DNA of 64,000 bases from Zygnema cylindricum (Eukaryota; Streptophyta; Zygnematophyceae; Zygnematales; Zygnemataceae). Shown here piece by piece: positions 36,669-45,737 of this stretch. Made by a program: the position numbers and the translations under genes. The stretch lies in the NCBI GenBank assembly GCA_037447655.1, contig JBBHKE010003519.1, positions 220,902 to 284,901 of the forward strand. Reading direction: 5' to 3'. Every line of letters begins with the position of its first letter. Positions within the stretch are counted from its first letter, which is position 1. Under the pieces are notes generated by a model. That model saw only the letters and a program-made list of their open reading frames with translations, ran no database searches and had not been told where the DNA came from.

Positions 36669-37745
36669 CATAGAGGTACCAAACGTACGGATTTTCACTT
36701 TTTTACGAAAATGCGTTAAATTTTTAAGATTTTGAAATTTTCGTAAAATTCGTATCTTTCGTGTACGGATTTAATGTACGAACAAGATGTACGTAATTAT
36801 AAAAAAAAGGGTTAAAAGTACACCGTGAATCGCTGTTAAAGTTAAGGAATCGATACACGTTCCCATGTTTTTAGGGTAGCCGCTATACTTTGTGTTTACA
36901 TATTCGATGCCTGAACATGTGAGAATAGGTCAGCGCGATATTCCTTCGTCTTTATAACTTGAAATCAAATCTGAGTAAGCTTTTCTGCGCGACGCACTCA
37001 ATCTTCCCGGTCGACGCGATTATCTGATACATATTTTGAACAGCTGTACGAAATAATGAGAAATTATAGTACGAACTGACACATTTCGTACATTACGCTA
37101 CCTAAAAATATTCGGCAATAGAGTAATTAACGCTAGTTTAAACAGTTCCAATATTAACGGATTTTTTTTTTAGTTAGGGTGAAGTTACATTTAGGGTTGA
37201 AATTTGAAAATGTGGTTATTTACTGCCGGACGACAATGCCGTACCAAATTATTTTTTTCTGTCAGAAAAACTAAGTTACTGGATGACCGATTTCATTCTC
37301 CAAGGTTAAACATCGACCGTCGGATGCAGAATCGGATACGCCGTCGGTAAAACCTTCCAGTTTGCAACAAGTGACCTGAAAGAGTTCAATTTTAGGAGCC
37401 TGAACGTATAGCATTGCGTCTCGTGGAAAAGTAAATTAATATCCTCGACGAACGAGCGATTATGTGGCTACACGTGGCAGAGGCCATGTGCCTTCGGCCG
37501 GCGTGGATGCAAAGCCAGCGGAAAAATCTTTGACGGAAGATATACTAAAAAATCGGTAATTTTATACATGGGCACATACCCTAAGTTGTAGTAATACTTT
37601 TGATTAAATGTTTTTTATTTTCTATTTTATTATGAAGTCAAAGTCAGTCAACGCATTTTAAAATAAATTGCATGTGTTCCGTGCGCATATATCATTATTT
37701 TTTCGACGTTTCATGCGTGCGTTTAAAACGCTTGGTACCTCTATG
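36669..37745. mobile_element. Non-autonomous DNA transposon with 8-bp TSD (1,077 bp)
   Basis: The left tip CATAGAGGTACCAAACGT and the right tip, read inverted, CATAGAGGTACCAAGCGT are near-perfect terminal inverted repeats. They are flanked by identical ACCAGGTT at 36661-36668 and 37746-37753, an exact 8-bp target duplication. The interior has CGTACG/TACGAA-rich sequence and one copy of the dispersed 'gggcacataccctaag' block also found in the array at the window start. It has no transposase ORF. The 8-bp duplication suggests the hAT superfamily, but the tips differ from the TAGTGTTG family next door. Confidence 0.88.
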
Positions 37746-37775
37746 ACCAGGTTAAATGCTTAAATGTATAATCGG

Positions 37776-38221
37776 TAGTGTTGTGTATTGGCAAGCTTTT
37801 GCCAATAATCGATATGTACCTTTTTTTGGCTTCCAATAGTCGATATATTGGTACGATATATCGAAACTGGTGCTATCGGTTTTTCATCGGGATAACACCG
37901 GTACCGATAACTATCGGCGATAATTGTACGGCAATCACCGTACAATTGTACGGTTTATACAGTGGTACTGAACCGCCATTATACCTGTACACATTAGAAC
38001 GGAACAGATTTCTACGCGCGGCATGCCACGCTATATACAGTATAACATATAATATAGTATACTATAAAGTACGATTATATAGCGTGCTATATTTTTTCTA
38101 CTTATCGCCGATAAGGAATTTGTTGGTCTCCGAGCGATATATTGGAATAATACCATTCGATAACCGATAACTATCGGTATCACAGTTATCGCGATGAATT
38201 TCTTACCGATACACAACATTA
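37776..38221. mobile_element. hAT-type MITE, copy 2 (446 bp)
   Basis: Same family as 5053-5520: starts TAGTGTTGTGTATTGG and ends CCGATACACAACATTA. It is flanked by an exact 8-bp duplication ATAATCGG (37768-37775 and 38222-38229). The interior is collinear with copy 1. It was inserted 22 bp beyond the right target duplication of the element ending at 37745. Confidence 0.93.
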
Positions 38222-38309
38222 ATAATCGGACATCCGAATTTTTCCTAGCAGTATGCGCAAAGGTACAATGAGTCATTCATCATTCCCAAACTTCTTGTAC
38301 TCTTAACTT

Positions 38310-38570
38310 CTTAAGGGTATGTCCCCATGTACTTGTAACTTAGTGAACTTACTTTGTATTTTAGCGCGGATCCGCCGGACCCGGTTTTCAAGTGTCCCTA
38401 TGTCTATAAGGACGAAAACGTAACTTACGCTTGTGACGATTGTATACGTCGACAATACCTGTGACGGCTGTCAACGTCTACAATCTGTGGTCGCACGTTA
38501 TTTTTTAGAACTGCTTTGTGACGTCGCATGACTTACTGTGACATTGTAGACGTAACGCCTTCCAGCCAGT
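38310..38570. repeat. Solitary copy of the 1-4.1 kb array block
   Basis: Contains AAGGGTATGTCCCCATGTAC, a 'tgtgacgattgtatacgtcgac' block, 'tgtgacggctgtcaacgtctac' and 'tgtgacattgtagacgt', in the same order as the units at 1-4.1 kb. It sits between two hAT-type MITEs. This shows the array unit is also dispersed. Confidence 0.65.
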
Positions 38571-38844
38571 TTCACGGTTGAGGAAGATGCGATTTGCCTT
38601 CGCGTCGCCTGTCCGGTCGACGTGAAATGGAATCGGAATTTCGAGACCCCGGAAAAATAAAATATCCGTACTGGATGAATACGGACAAAACCAAACAAAT
38701 TGTGTAATTTTATTTGTCGTATTTAACCCAAACAGACAAAACATAGCGAATTCTGTACTTTTATTTGTCCTTGGAAATCGTATGATTTTTTTTGAAAATT
38801 AGGGCAAGTGCGAATATATGTTCCTATTTGTTTATCGAAAATAC

Positions 38845-39687
38845 TAGTGTTGTGTATCGGTAAGGATTTGCCGATAACCGATATAGGCCTTTTTCGGGTA
38901 TCCGATAATCGATATATTGGTACGATATAGCGTTATCGGTCTTATCGCCAATAAGTAGCCGATAATATCGGGTACTTATCGGCGATAATGCCGATAACGA
39001 TAGTTATCGGCGATATCTGTACGGACCGTACAGATAAATGTACGGCATGTACACTCAACTGTACGTCTTATTCTCCGGACGTACGGATCCAGTAAAAACG
39101 ATGTACCTTTTACATCCGACGCCATGGCTTTGTCCCTTTATTCCTTGAGATCCATTGGGGACCTGCCACGTGTCAGCCTGTCAGCTTTTTTGGCATAAGC
39201 TGCCAAAAGAGCCATTCCGGATGCTAGCGCTCACGCTGGCCGTCCGCTCTTGTTTTCTCATTCCAAGTCGTCCGTTCGATTTCTCGGCGGCACGCAAAAT
39301 GTTATTTTGCGTCCGTTGTACTTTTGTGTGCGCCGTCCTTTTACAGTTCCATGTTCACTAGTTCTTGGTAAAATTACGTACATCGCCGTAAAATTTTTGT
39401 TCAGTTAACCGTCCAACGTTTATATGCTGCGCTGTCCGTAATAAATTGCAGCTAAACGGTAACGGCACATATTTTTATACGTGGCATGCCACACTATATA
39501 AAATCAATAAAATAATACAGTATGTTATAAAGTGCTATTGTATGCATACTATATATATTTTTAAGTTATCGCCGATATGGAATTTGTTGGTCCCAGACCG
39601 ATATATCGGAATCTCTGACCGTTCGATAACCGATAACTATCGGTATCGGTGTTATCGCGATAATTTTTTTACCGATACACAACACTA
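38845..39687. mobile_element. hAT-type MITE, copy 3 with internal extra DNA (843 bp)
   Basis: Starts TAGTGTTGTGTATCGGTAAG and ends CCGATACACAACACTA, as in copies 1 and 2. It is nearly twice as long because about 39060-39430 holds unrelated, more GC-rich sequence between the two shared halves. The flanking octamers gaaaatac and ctaattac match at only five of eight positions, so the duplication has decayed or the ends recombined. Internal extra DNA could be a captured genomic fragment (pack-type element) or a nested insertion. Confidence 0.8.
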
Positions 39688-39695
39688 CTAATTAC

Positions 39696-40832
39696 GATTC
39701 GCGGTGTAGTGAATCTTTTCACTAACGACAGTACATTGTCACGGAAGGTACGCCCAAGATTTGTCGCCTCAGATGACGCTGACAGAAACCTGAAGACGAT
39801 CTTTGTCGCATCATTTGCGGGTTCAAATGGGCGTTTGGGATGTGTTTTTTAGCATGTATGCATAAATACGAGCCGAATTTTCATGAAGGATATTTCTAGG
39901 GCGTTACGTGCCAGAAAAGTCTCGAAGCTGCCTCTCTATCGTACTGTCACCGTCAAAATCAGGAGTGACCGCATACGTGGAGATTTTGAAATCCTATAAG
40001 AGCGTGCCACGCCGAGTGCTATTCGCAACTCGCAATCCCGGCAGGACTAGTGCTGTACCTTTGCACTTTTGCCTTGGAAAGTCGTTAATGCGCCAGCCCA
40101 GGGCGCGTCATCCTGGCCGTCACGCGGCCCACCATACGGGCGTCGCACGATCAGCCAGCGAGGTCTGGCGCCGACCTGCCGCCAGACGTGGCTCTGCAGC
40201 ACGCACGTATCTCCGAAGATCGCAGGCACACGTGGCTCATGCGGCCCCTGGGAACAGCTTGAATTGGACAAGTCAATCCGTACGATTGGGCAACGTGGGA
40301 AGACGTTTTCCATGTTTCGTTATTTTCTCCCCTCTGGCCAGCTACTTGTCCGTTTTTCTACACAAAGGTTGATGTCGGCGCTTCCAGCTTTGGTGCTCGC
40401 AAGCTGTCCACGTAGACTCATGGCAAATCAAATAATTCAAAATTTTGAGCTCAAGTACCGGTCATCCAACAGAAATAGTTTTAGACTAACCGAAAGATAC
40501 GGTCTCATTTAAGGAATAAAATTTGTCGCCTACTGAAACTGTCTCGTTACGAACCTGCCCAATAAGGATCAGCTTTTTTGCTGCCAAGTCGAAAACAAAC
40601 CTAGATCCGAGCCTAAATTTCCCAAGGTTGCAAACGCGGTCTGAAGCGAAAAACTTTTCGGCATCTTTCCAGCCAGTGGGCTTGCAGCTGCCCAAAAAAC
40701 ATTCGTTTCTGCCCGCCGATCTTCGATGACTCGCACGTGCGAGATCGCCACGCATACGACAGTCTACGCGTCCTCCGCCTCAACCTCCATCTGCTCTAGA
40801 TACTTGCTGCCTGGCGACCCTAATTTCGATCT
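39696..40832. other. Gene-free stretch upstream of the 973-residue ORF
   Basis: Contains a GC-richer island (about 40080-40260) with open frames on both strands that do not resemble any family, and no splice-consistent exon. It includes a palindromic G-box at 40730-40743. Confidence 0.45.
40730..40743. promoter_or_regulatory. Palindromic G-box
   Basis: CTCGCACGTGCGAG is a perfect 14-bp palindrome centred on CACGTG, 290 bp upstream of the start codon at 41033. It is the type of site bound by plant bZIP or bHLH dimers. The link to the downstream gene is inferred from position. Confidence 0.5.
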
Positions 40833-41032
40833 ACCCTCCTCCCTCCTCCCTCACTTGTACGTCTTTTTGGCTTCTCCCTCGCTCTACTCCTCACTTCTGT
40901 CCCTCTTTTGTCTCCTTCTGCGCTCTCTCCTCAACGACAATATATCCTTTTCTGACCGAGTTCCAACATGTATCCCTCAGTCCTCTCCTCTCCCTCTCCC
41001 TCTCCCTCCTTCCCACGACTCTCTGCCCAACC
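40833..41032 (+). promoter_or_regulatory. CT-rich 5' leader with overlapping uORF
   Basis: The 200 bp before the start codon are strongly pyrimidine-rich (TCTCCCTC runs), typical of plant 5' leaders and core promoters. An out-of-frame ATG at 40968 opens a 29-residue frame that ends at 41057, overlapping the main start; another ATG at 40726 opens an overlapping 121-codon frame. The main ATG has a good context (CAACCATGGCG). Confidence 0.45.
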
Positions 41033-43954
41033 ATGGCGCCCACAGACAGGGATTTGAGAGGAGTCAACAGTTTGCGAAATACCGATTCTAACTCGAAGCA
41101 CTCGAGAGACCTGAACGAATCTGATTCTCTCTCTAGAAACCCTAAACCTAAACTTAGTACCCATTCTTCCCCTCAAAGCTGCCAATCGCCTCTCTTCTTC
41201 CCCGCAAAGCCTCCCAGGCCCGAAGCAAAGCCTCGAGAATCTGAAGCTTCCCTCCATCGGAATCCGAGACTCTTGTCTCCCAGCCCTTCGCTCTCCTCCT
41301 CCTTCAGCTTCTCTCTAAGGTCAAAGAAAAACTCGTACTTTCGAGGAAAGCCGCGAGAACTTGTCTCCGGATACCTCTCGCGAAAGTTTTCCTCCTCTCC
41401 TCACATGGCCCGAGTTTCGAATCTCGCCTCTACTCCCCCTTCTCCCCCTTTAACCCCTTCAGGCCAGAATAGGGAAGACAAGGTAGGAAAGAGTAAAGAA
41501 AACTTAAACGGAATCGATAAAAACAAAGAGGCTCCGAGGGAAGAAGGGAGAGAAAACGACAAAGAAAAAGGAGCAGTGAAAAATAAGTTTTGGAAATCTA
41601 TATTTTCTTTTAAGGCACCTCTGACTCAGCGGAAGTTTTCCGGTCACTCTCCGAAAAATTCTGAGCTTCCCGGGAGTGCCACGTGGCAGGAGGGGATAGT
41701 GGCAAACAGGTCTAAGAAAAGGACGAAATGGCGGAAAGCCCTGTATGGTGATAATTTAGGGTCGGAGGGATGCAAAAAGGAAGCCTCGCCTCTGTCGGAG
41801 AATAAGTCCAAAATGACAACATCTCCGTCTTCTCCCTCCTCCACATTTCCCGTGACAGCTGTCACAAATGAAGAAGCAGTTGGTTCTCATGGGCATGGGA
41901 AGAATTGCATTAAGGGAGGGAGAGGGAAGTTTGTGCCTCCGACCCCTCTGGAGGTCGGTGATCCCCCCATGGTTTCCAGGTTGACGGGAGAGTGGTCAAA
42001 TGGGTATGTGGAGAATGGGAGTATGGCCGATTACCAAAATGGGGATGGGACTAATTTTGTGAATGGGAATAGTTATGGCTCCGGGAATGTCGGAAATGGG
42101 TCTGGTAATGGGAATGGATATGGGTATGGAGGAGAGAACGGTTACGCTGAAGGCTTTGGAAATGGGCTTCATGGAGGGAGAGGAGATTTGTCTTCTGGGA
42201 AAAAGACAACAGGCAGAGAACCGCCATTGATGGTACAGAGGCCTATTTTTCAGCCCGAAGAGTATGTGAAAAGGGGGAGGAAAGACCCTTCTAAAAGGAG
42301 GTCTCATAGAAAATCTCTTTCGGATGGCTACATATCGGTCGAAGAAGGAGAGGGAGGAGGAATGGTGGAGGAGGGATTTTCTCACTCCCCCCCCCATCAG
42401 TTTGAGGGCGTCTTGACTCGAAAGGAAATTGAGGACGTTATTTTCGCTGTTTACCAACAGAAAGTTGCGAAGGCTGGGAGAGAGTATTCTATTCCGGAGG
42501 TCCCTAGTCCTCCAGGGAGTACAGGAGGTAGAGGAGATAGAGGCAGGGATGGTAGAGGAGGAATCCATGCTGGCTCTAAGGAATTTTACGGAAACGGAGG
42601 TCTTGGAGGTAAGAACAAGGCCATGGGAGTTTATGGAGGTAGTGCTTCATTTGGAGTTAATGGAGAAATGGAGGTTTCCCCACGAATTAGAGTGGGTCCC
42701 ATTTCTCCATTTTCCGATAAGCATAAGATGACTGCGAGTTTAGGGGACCCCAGTTTGGCGTTTTCTGAACAAAAGGTGTTTCGAGGAGGTAGTGGAGGGG
42801 TTCCTCGGGGAGATGGGAGGAGTGGAAGAGGAGGGAGAGAGCTCTTCAGTGAACTGGATGGAGGGGCAGATTACGAAAGGAGGAGTTTACGGAATATGAG
42901 GAGGAGAAAGTCCCATCGTGAGTCGATTTCCGATGGGTATATATCTCCCTCGGAGGACGACGAAGAGGATGATTTCGTTGCGATTGGGGACAAATACAGT
43001 TTTAGAAACAGGCATCTAACTCCCTCTCTTCCTCAATCTCAAGCGCGGAGTCGGAAAGGTGGGCGGGGTGAGGGAGGGAGAGGGATGGGAGGAAACAGGG
43101 GTAATGAAGAGATAGTGATAAGAGCTTCAGGAAATCGAGTAATTAAAGTAGCCATGAATGAGAGGGCGGTGGATGAGAGTGAGACAATTGAGATCAGTTG
43201 TAGCCCAAAGTCTCCTCCTACAATTGAGTTTGTGAGAGGAGAAGTGGAAGAGAGGAAGCGGAGGGGGAGGAGAGAGAAGGGTCAGACGTCGTCAAAACAT
43301 TCCAGTCCGAATCAAAGCTCGGTGCCGAGTTCTCCTCACGGGGTTACTCCTTTGGGAGTCGTGAGGGCGAGAGAGGTAGAGACTTCGGAGGATGAAGGGG
43401 CAGGGACAGTGGAGGGAGTGAAGGAGGGAGGTGTGAGAGGCTTTGGTTCGAAGAAGGGATCGATGAAGAGATCGCAGTCAGACAGGTTGTTATCGAGGCA
43501 AGTGGAGGGTGAGGAAGATGTTTATTGGAGAGATTCGGTGCCTGGAGAAGATTCTTCTGCGTCGAGAATCGGTGGTTTTTCCTCCTCACAAGATGAATCT
43601 TCAGTTTCACAAAGCTCGTTGAGGAGGAGAGAGAGGAGGAGAATGTATGATGGAGAGACAAGGGTAAGGAGGAAGGGGAGAGGCAGAAGTAAGAGGGCGG
43701 TGATTGAAGAGGTAGAAATAAAGGAAGGATCTCAGGCCAGGAATGGAGTGACTGTGGGGTGGCAGATAGGGGAGGGAGGAGATGGAGTGGAGGAAGTGGA
43801 AAAAGTTGTGGAAGTTCCCAAGACAAGGAATGAAAAGAGAAAGCAACTTTTGGAGGAGTTGAGGAGGTGGGATTGGAAGGAGGAAACAGAAGGCACAAAG
43901 AAAGTACAGTATCAGATCACGGAGCGGTCTGAAGACACGAGAAAGGGAGAGTGA
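41033..43954 (+). CDS. Large intrinsically disordered protein, single exon (973 aa)
   Basis: An uninterrupted 973-codon frame with strong purine-strand bias (GGA, AGG and GAG codons); its length makes it certainly coding. I do not recognise a family. Residues about 1-200 are Ser/Pro/Lys-rich. About 330-385 is a Gly/Asn-rich tract (NGNSYGSGNVGNGSGNGNGY). Residues about 462-500 (LTRKEIEDVIFAVYQQKVAK) may be a short helix. Two copies of a basic/serine motif occur: RRSHRKSLSDGYIS (near 422) and RRKSHRESISDGYIS (near 625), the second followed by an acidic patch. A weaker third is MKRSQSDRLL (near 813). The C-terminus has EKRKQLLEELRRWDWKEE, a likely helix. RxxS and SP sites suggest regulated phosphorylation, and nuclear or cytoskeletal roles are possible; all of this is inference. 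Confidence 0.85.
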   Translation: MAPTDRDLRGVNSLRNTDSNSKHSRDLNESDSLSRNPKPKLSTHSSPQSCQSPLFFPAKPPRPEAKPRESEASLHRNPRLLSPSPSLSSSFSFSLRSKKNSYFRGKPRELVSGYLSRKFSSSPHMARVSNLASTPPSPPLTPSGQNREDKVGKSKENLNGIDKNKEAPREEGRENDKEKGAVKNKFWKSIFSFKAPLTQRKFSGHSPKNSELPGSATWQEGIVANRSKKRTKWRKALYGDNLGSEGCKKEASPLSENKSKMTTSPSSPSSTFPVTAVTNEEAVGSHGHGKNCIKGGRGKFVPPTPLEVGDPPMVSRLTGEWSNGYVENGSMADYQNGDGTNFVNGNSYGSGNVGNGSGNGNGYGYGGENGYAEGFGNGLHGGRGDLSSGKKTTGREPPLMVQRPIFQPEEYVKRGRKDPSKRRSHRKSLSDGYISVEEGEGGGMVEEGFSHSPPHQFEGVLTRKEIEDVIFAVYQQKVAKAGREYSIPEVPSPPGSTGGRGDRGRDGRGGIHAGSKEFYGNGGLGGKNKAMGVYGGSASFGVNGEMEVSPRIRVGPISPFSDKHKMTASLGDPSLAFSEQKVFRGGSGGVPRGDGRSGRGGRELFSELDGGADYERRSLRNMRRRKSHRESISDGYISPSEDDEEDDFVAIGDKYSFRNRHLTPSLPQSQARSRKGGRGEGGRGMGGNRGNEEIVIRASGNRVIKVAMNERAVDESETIEISCSPKSPPTIEFVRGEVEERKRRGRREKGQTSSKHSSPNQSSVPSSPHGVTPLGVVRAREVETSEDEGAGTVEGVKEGGVRGFGSKKGSMKRSQSDRLLSRQVEGEEDVYWRDSVPGEDSSASRIGGFSSSQDESSVSQSSLRRRERRRMYDGETRVRRKGRGRSKRAVIEEVEIKEGSQARNGVTVGWQIGEGGDGVEEVEKVVEVPKTRNEKRKQLLEELRRWDWKEETEGTKKVQYQITERSEDTRKGE

Positions 43955-45737
43955 AGAAGAAACAGGAGGCAAGAATGCCATAGGTTTTGAAGGGAGGTAG
44001 GAAGGAGTGAGAAAGAATCATAGTTTAGTAGAACCTAGTGTTGGTTTGAGGAAGAAAAACTTAATCTGAGCTTTGAACAACATAGTGTAGCTGAGAATCA
44101 TTAAGTTTATGCCCATTCTATTTTTAGTTTTATGTTGTTCTATGGTCTCAGTTGTACCATACAGTTTTTGCCTACACCATTTGTCTTTATGTAGATAAGG
44201 CTGTCGGCTGAATACGATTCTATTCCGCTCATTTTGAGGGCTCAGACAGAATTGGAATTCAAATTTTTTTATGGCGCAAAGGAATGTCTTAAGTTGAGTG
44301 AATTATTCTCGAAGATTTTTGGAGACAGGGAGGAAGTAGCTTTCCTATGTCAAAAATTAAATTGAGCGTCTATTGTTGAAAGTTGAAGAAAGCTTTATGT
44401 CAACAATGAAATTTGTTAAAAAGTTGAAGTTATACGTGTCATGATTTGCAATAATGTGCATTTGTGGATGTGTCATGTTGTGATATTGTTTGCTCGATGA
44501 TGCCTGTCGTATGTTGGAGAAGTTGATTCGATGAATCCTATCTTTGTTAGTATTGTAACTCAAGCAATTGAGCATGTTAGAGTAGCTGCGTGTCACGATA
44601 GGAGGGAGTGTGATTATGTGCAGCGCGGTGGTATAGATGAATTTATTCCAATGGTGGCCGCGACTTTTGGTTGTTTGGGCGTTGTTTTGATGAGTCTCTC
44701 AGTACTTGTGATGGCGAGCAGAGAGGCTGTAGGCGTCTGTCTGTGGACAGTGAGTGCCAACTTCTATTATTATCCACTGTATTATTGCAGTTATGCAATG
44801 TCGACATGGTTTGGATCTCTCCCAATGCACTCCGCTCCGCTTGGAGGATTTTGCGGGGTTGTTTTTACTGGTTCTTAGTTCATCGATGGCTATTTGAGTA
44901 ATTGAATATCAAGGCATTTTCATGGTTTCGTGGTGGTTTTCTTTTCTGTATCCTTCGTTAGCTCGGCCTTCGCTGTGTGTTCATTCCTTTCAAGTTATTT
45001 TCCTTTTCTATTGGGTTTGCTTTCTGCAGTGTTTGGTATTTTCGGTTGCTTGTTGTTGTTTGCTTCCTTCGTTCTGCTTTCCCATTTTCATGATGCTCAA
45101 GATTACTCTTTACTATAACTACAAGCAAAAACATTGAGTGATAACAGTATCTCCTGTGTCTGTGCATCTTGTGACGGTCAGTAATTTCATCATATGTTTA
45201 CCTCATCGGTTGCAATTGATTAAACAACAAATCATTGTCCGACGTTACTTTGACAGAAAAAGAAGAGACGCAGAGTGGAAAAGGAAACAACATATAAACA
45301 CCTTGACAAAGGAAAAGGAACAGGAAAACGGCTTGGTTTGACAAAAAGGAGAACACGGCTTGTAAACATACATAAATCAAGAGAGAGGTGCACACAATCA
45401 AAATCTTATTAACAGCCCAACAACAAAAAGCTGGAGATATGTAAATGGATGTGAGACCTACAAAAAGATGCAGAAAAAAACATTTTCATCATTCTTTGAT
45501 GCACGGTGCAGTGAACGAGTTCTACACTACCTAGTAGAACCGGTGCCATAGGTGCCATATGACTTTACGTCAGCTAGCTTCTCCTCTCTATTAAGCTGAT
45601 ACCTTCCTGGAAAAGACAGAAAGACATGTTTGGGTCAAATAACACCACCGATACCCATTTCTGCGCAAAATCCCTTCTTATATCTTAAGTCACATCAGCT
45701 CTAACCTTGGAGGGCTCTGTAACACGTGTAGCAACAT
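43955..45737. other. Convergent intergenic region
   Basis: 3' flanks of the 973-residue ORF (plus) and XRCC2 (minus). The frames at 44531-44901 are short, overlap each other in two frames, and resemble no family; I treat them as 3' UTR. Nothing else is seen. Confidence 0.45.

Noticed and set aside
41996-42568. 190-codon minus-strand frame inside the same ORF
   Set aside because: Antisense shadow of the Gly/Asn-rich tract (reads as repeated Ile-Pro).
43344-43981. Two long minus-strand frames opposite the 973-residue ORF
   Set aside because: They are antisense shadows created by the purine-rich, TGA/TAA-poor plus strand; the Pro/Leu/Ser-rich translation is what that bias produces.
44531-44901. 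Possible small membrane protein (115 codons) downstream of the 973-residue gene
   Set aside because: Overlapping frames of similar length exist, there is no family resemblance, and it sits where a 3' UTR is expected.
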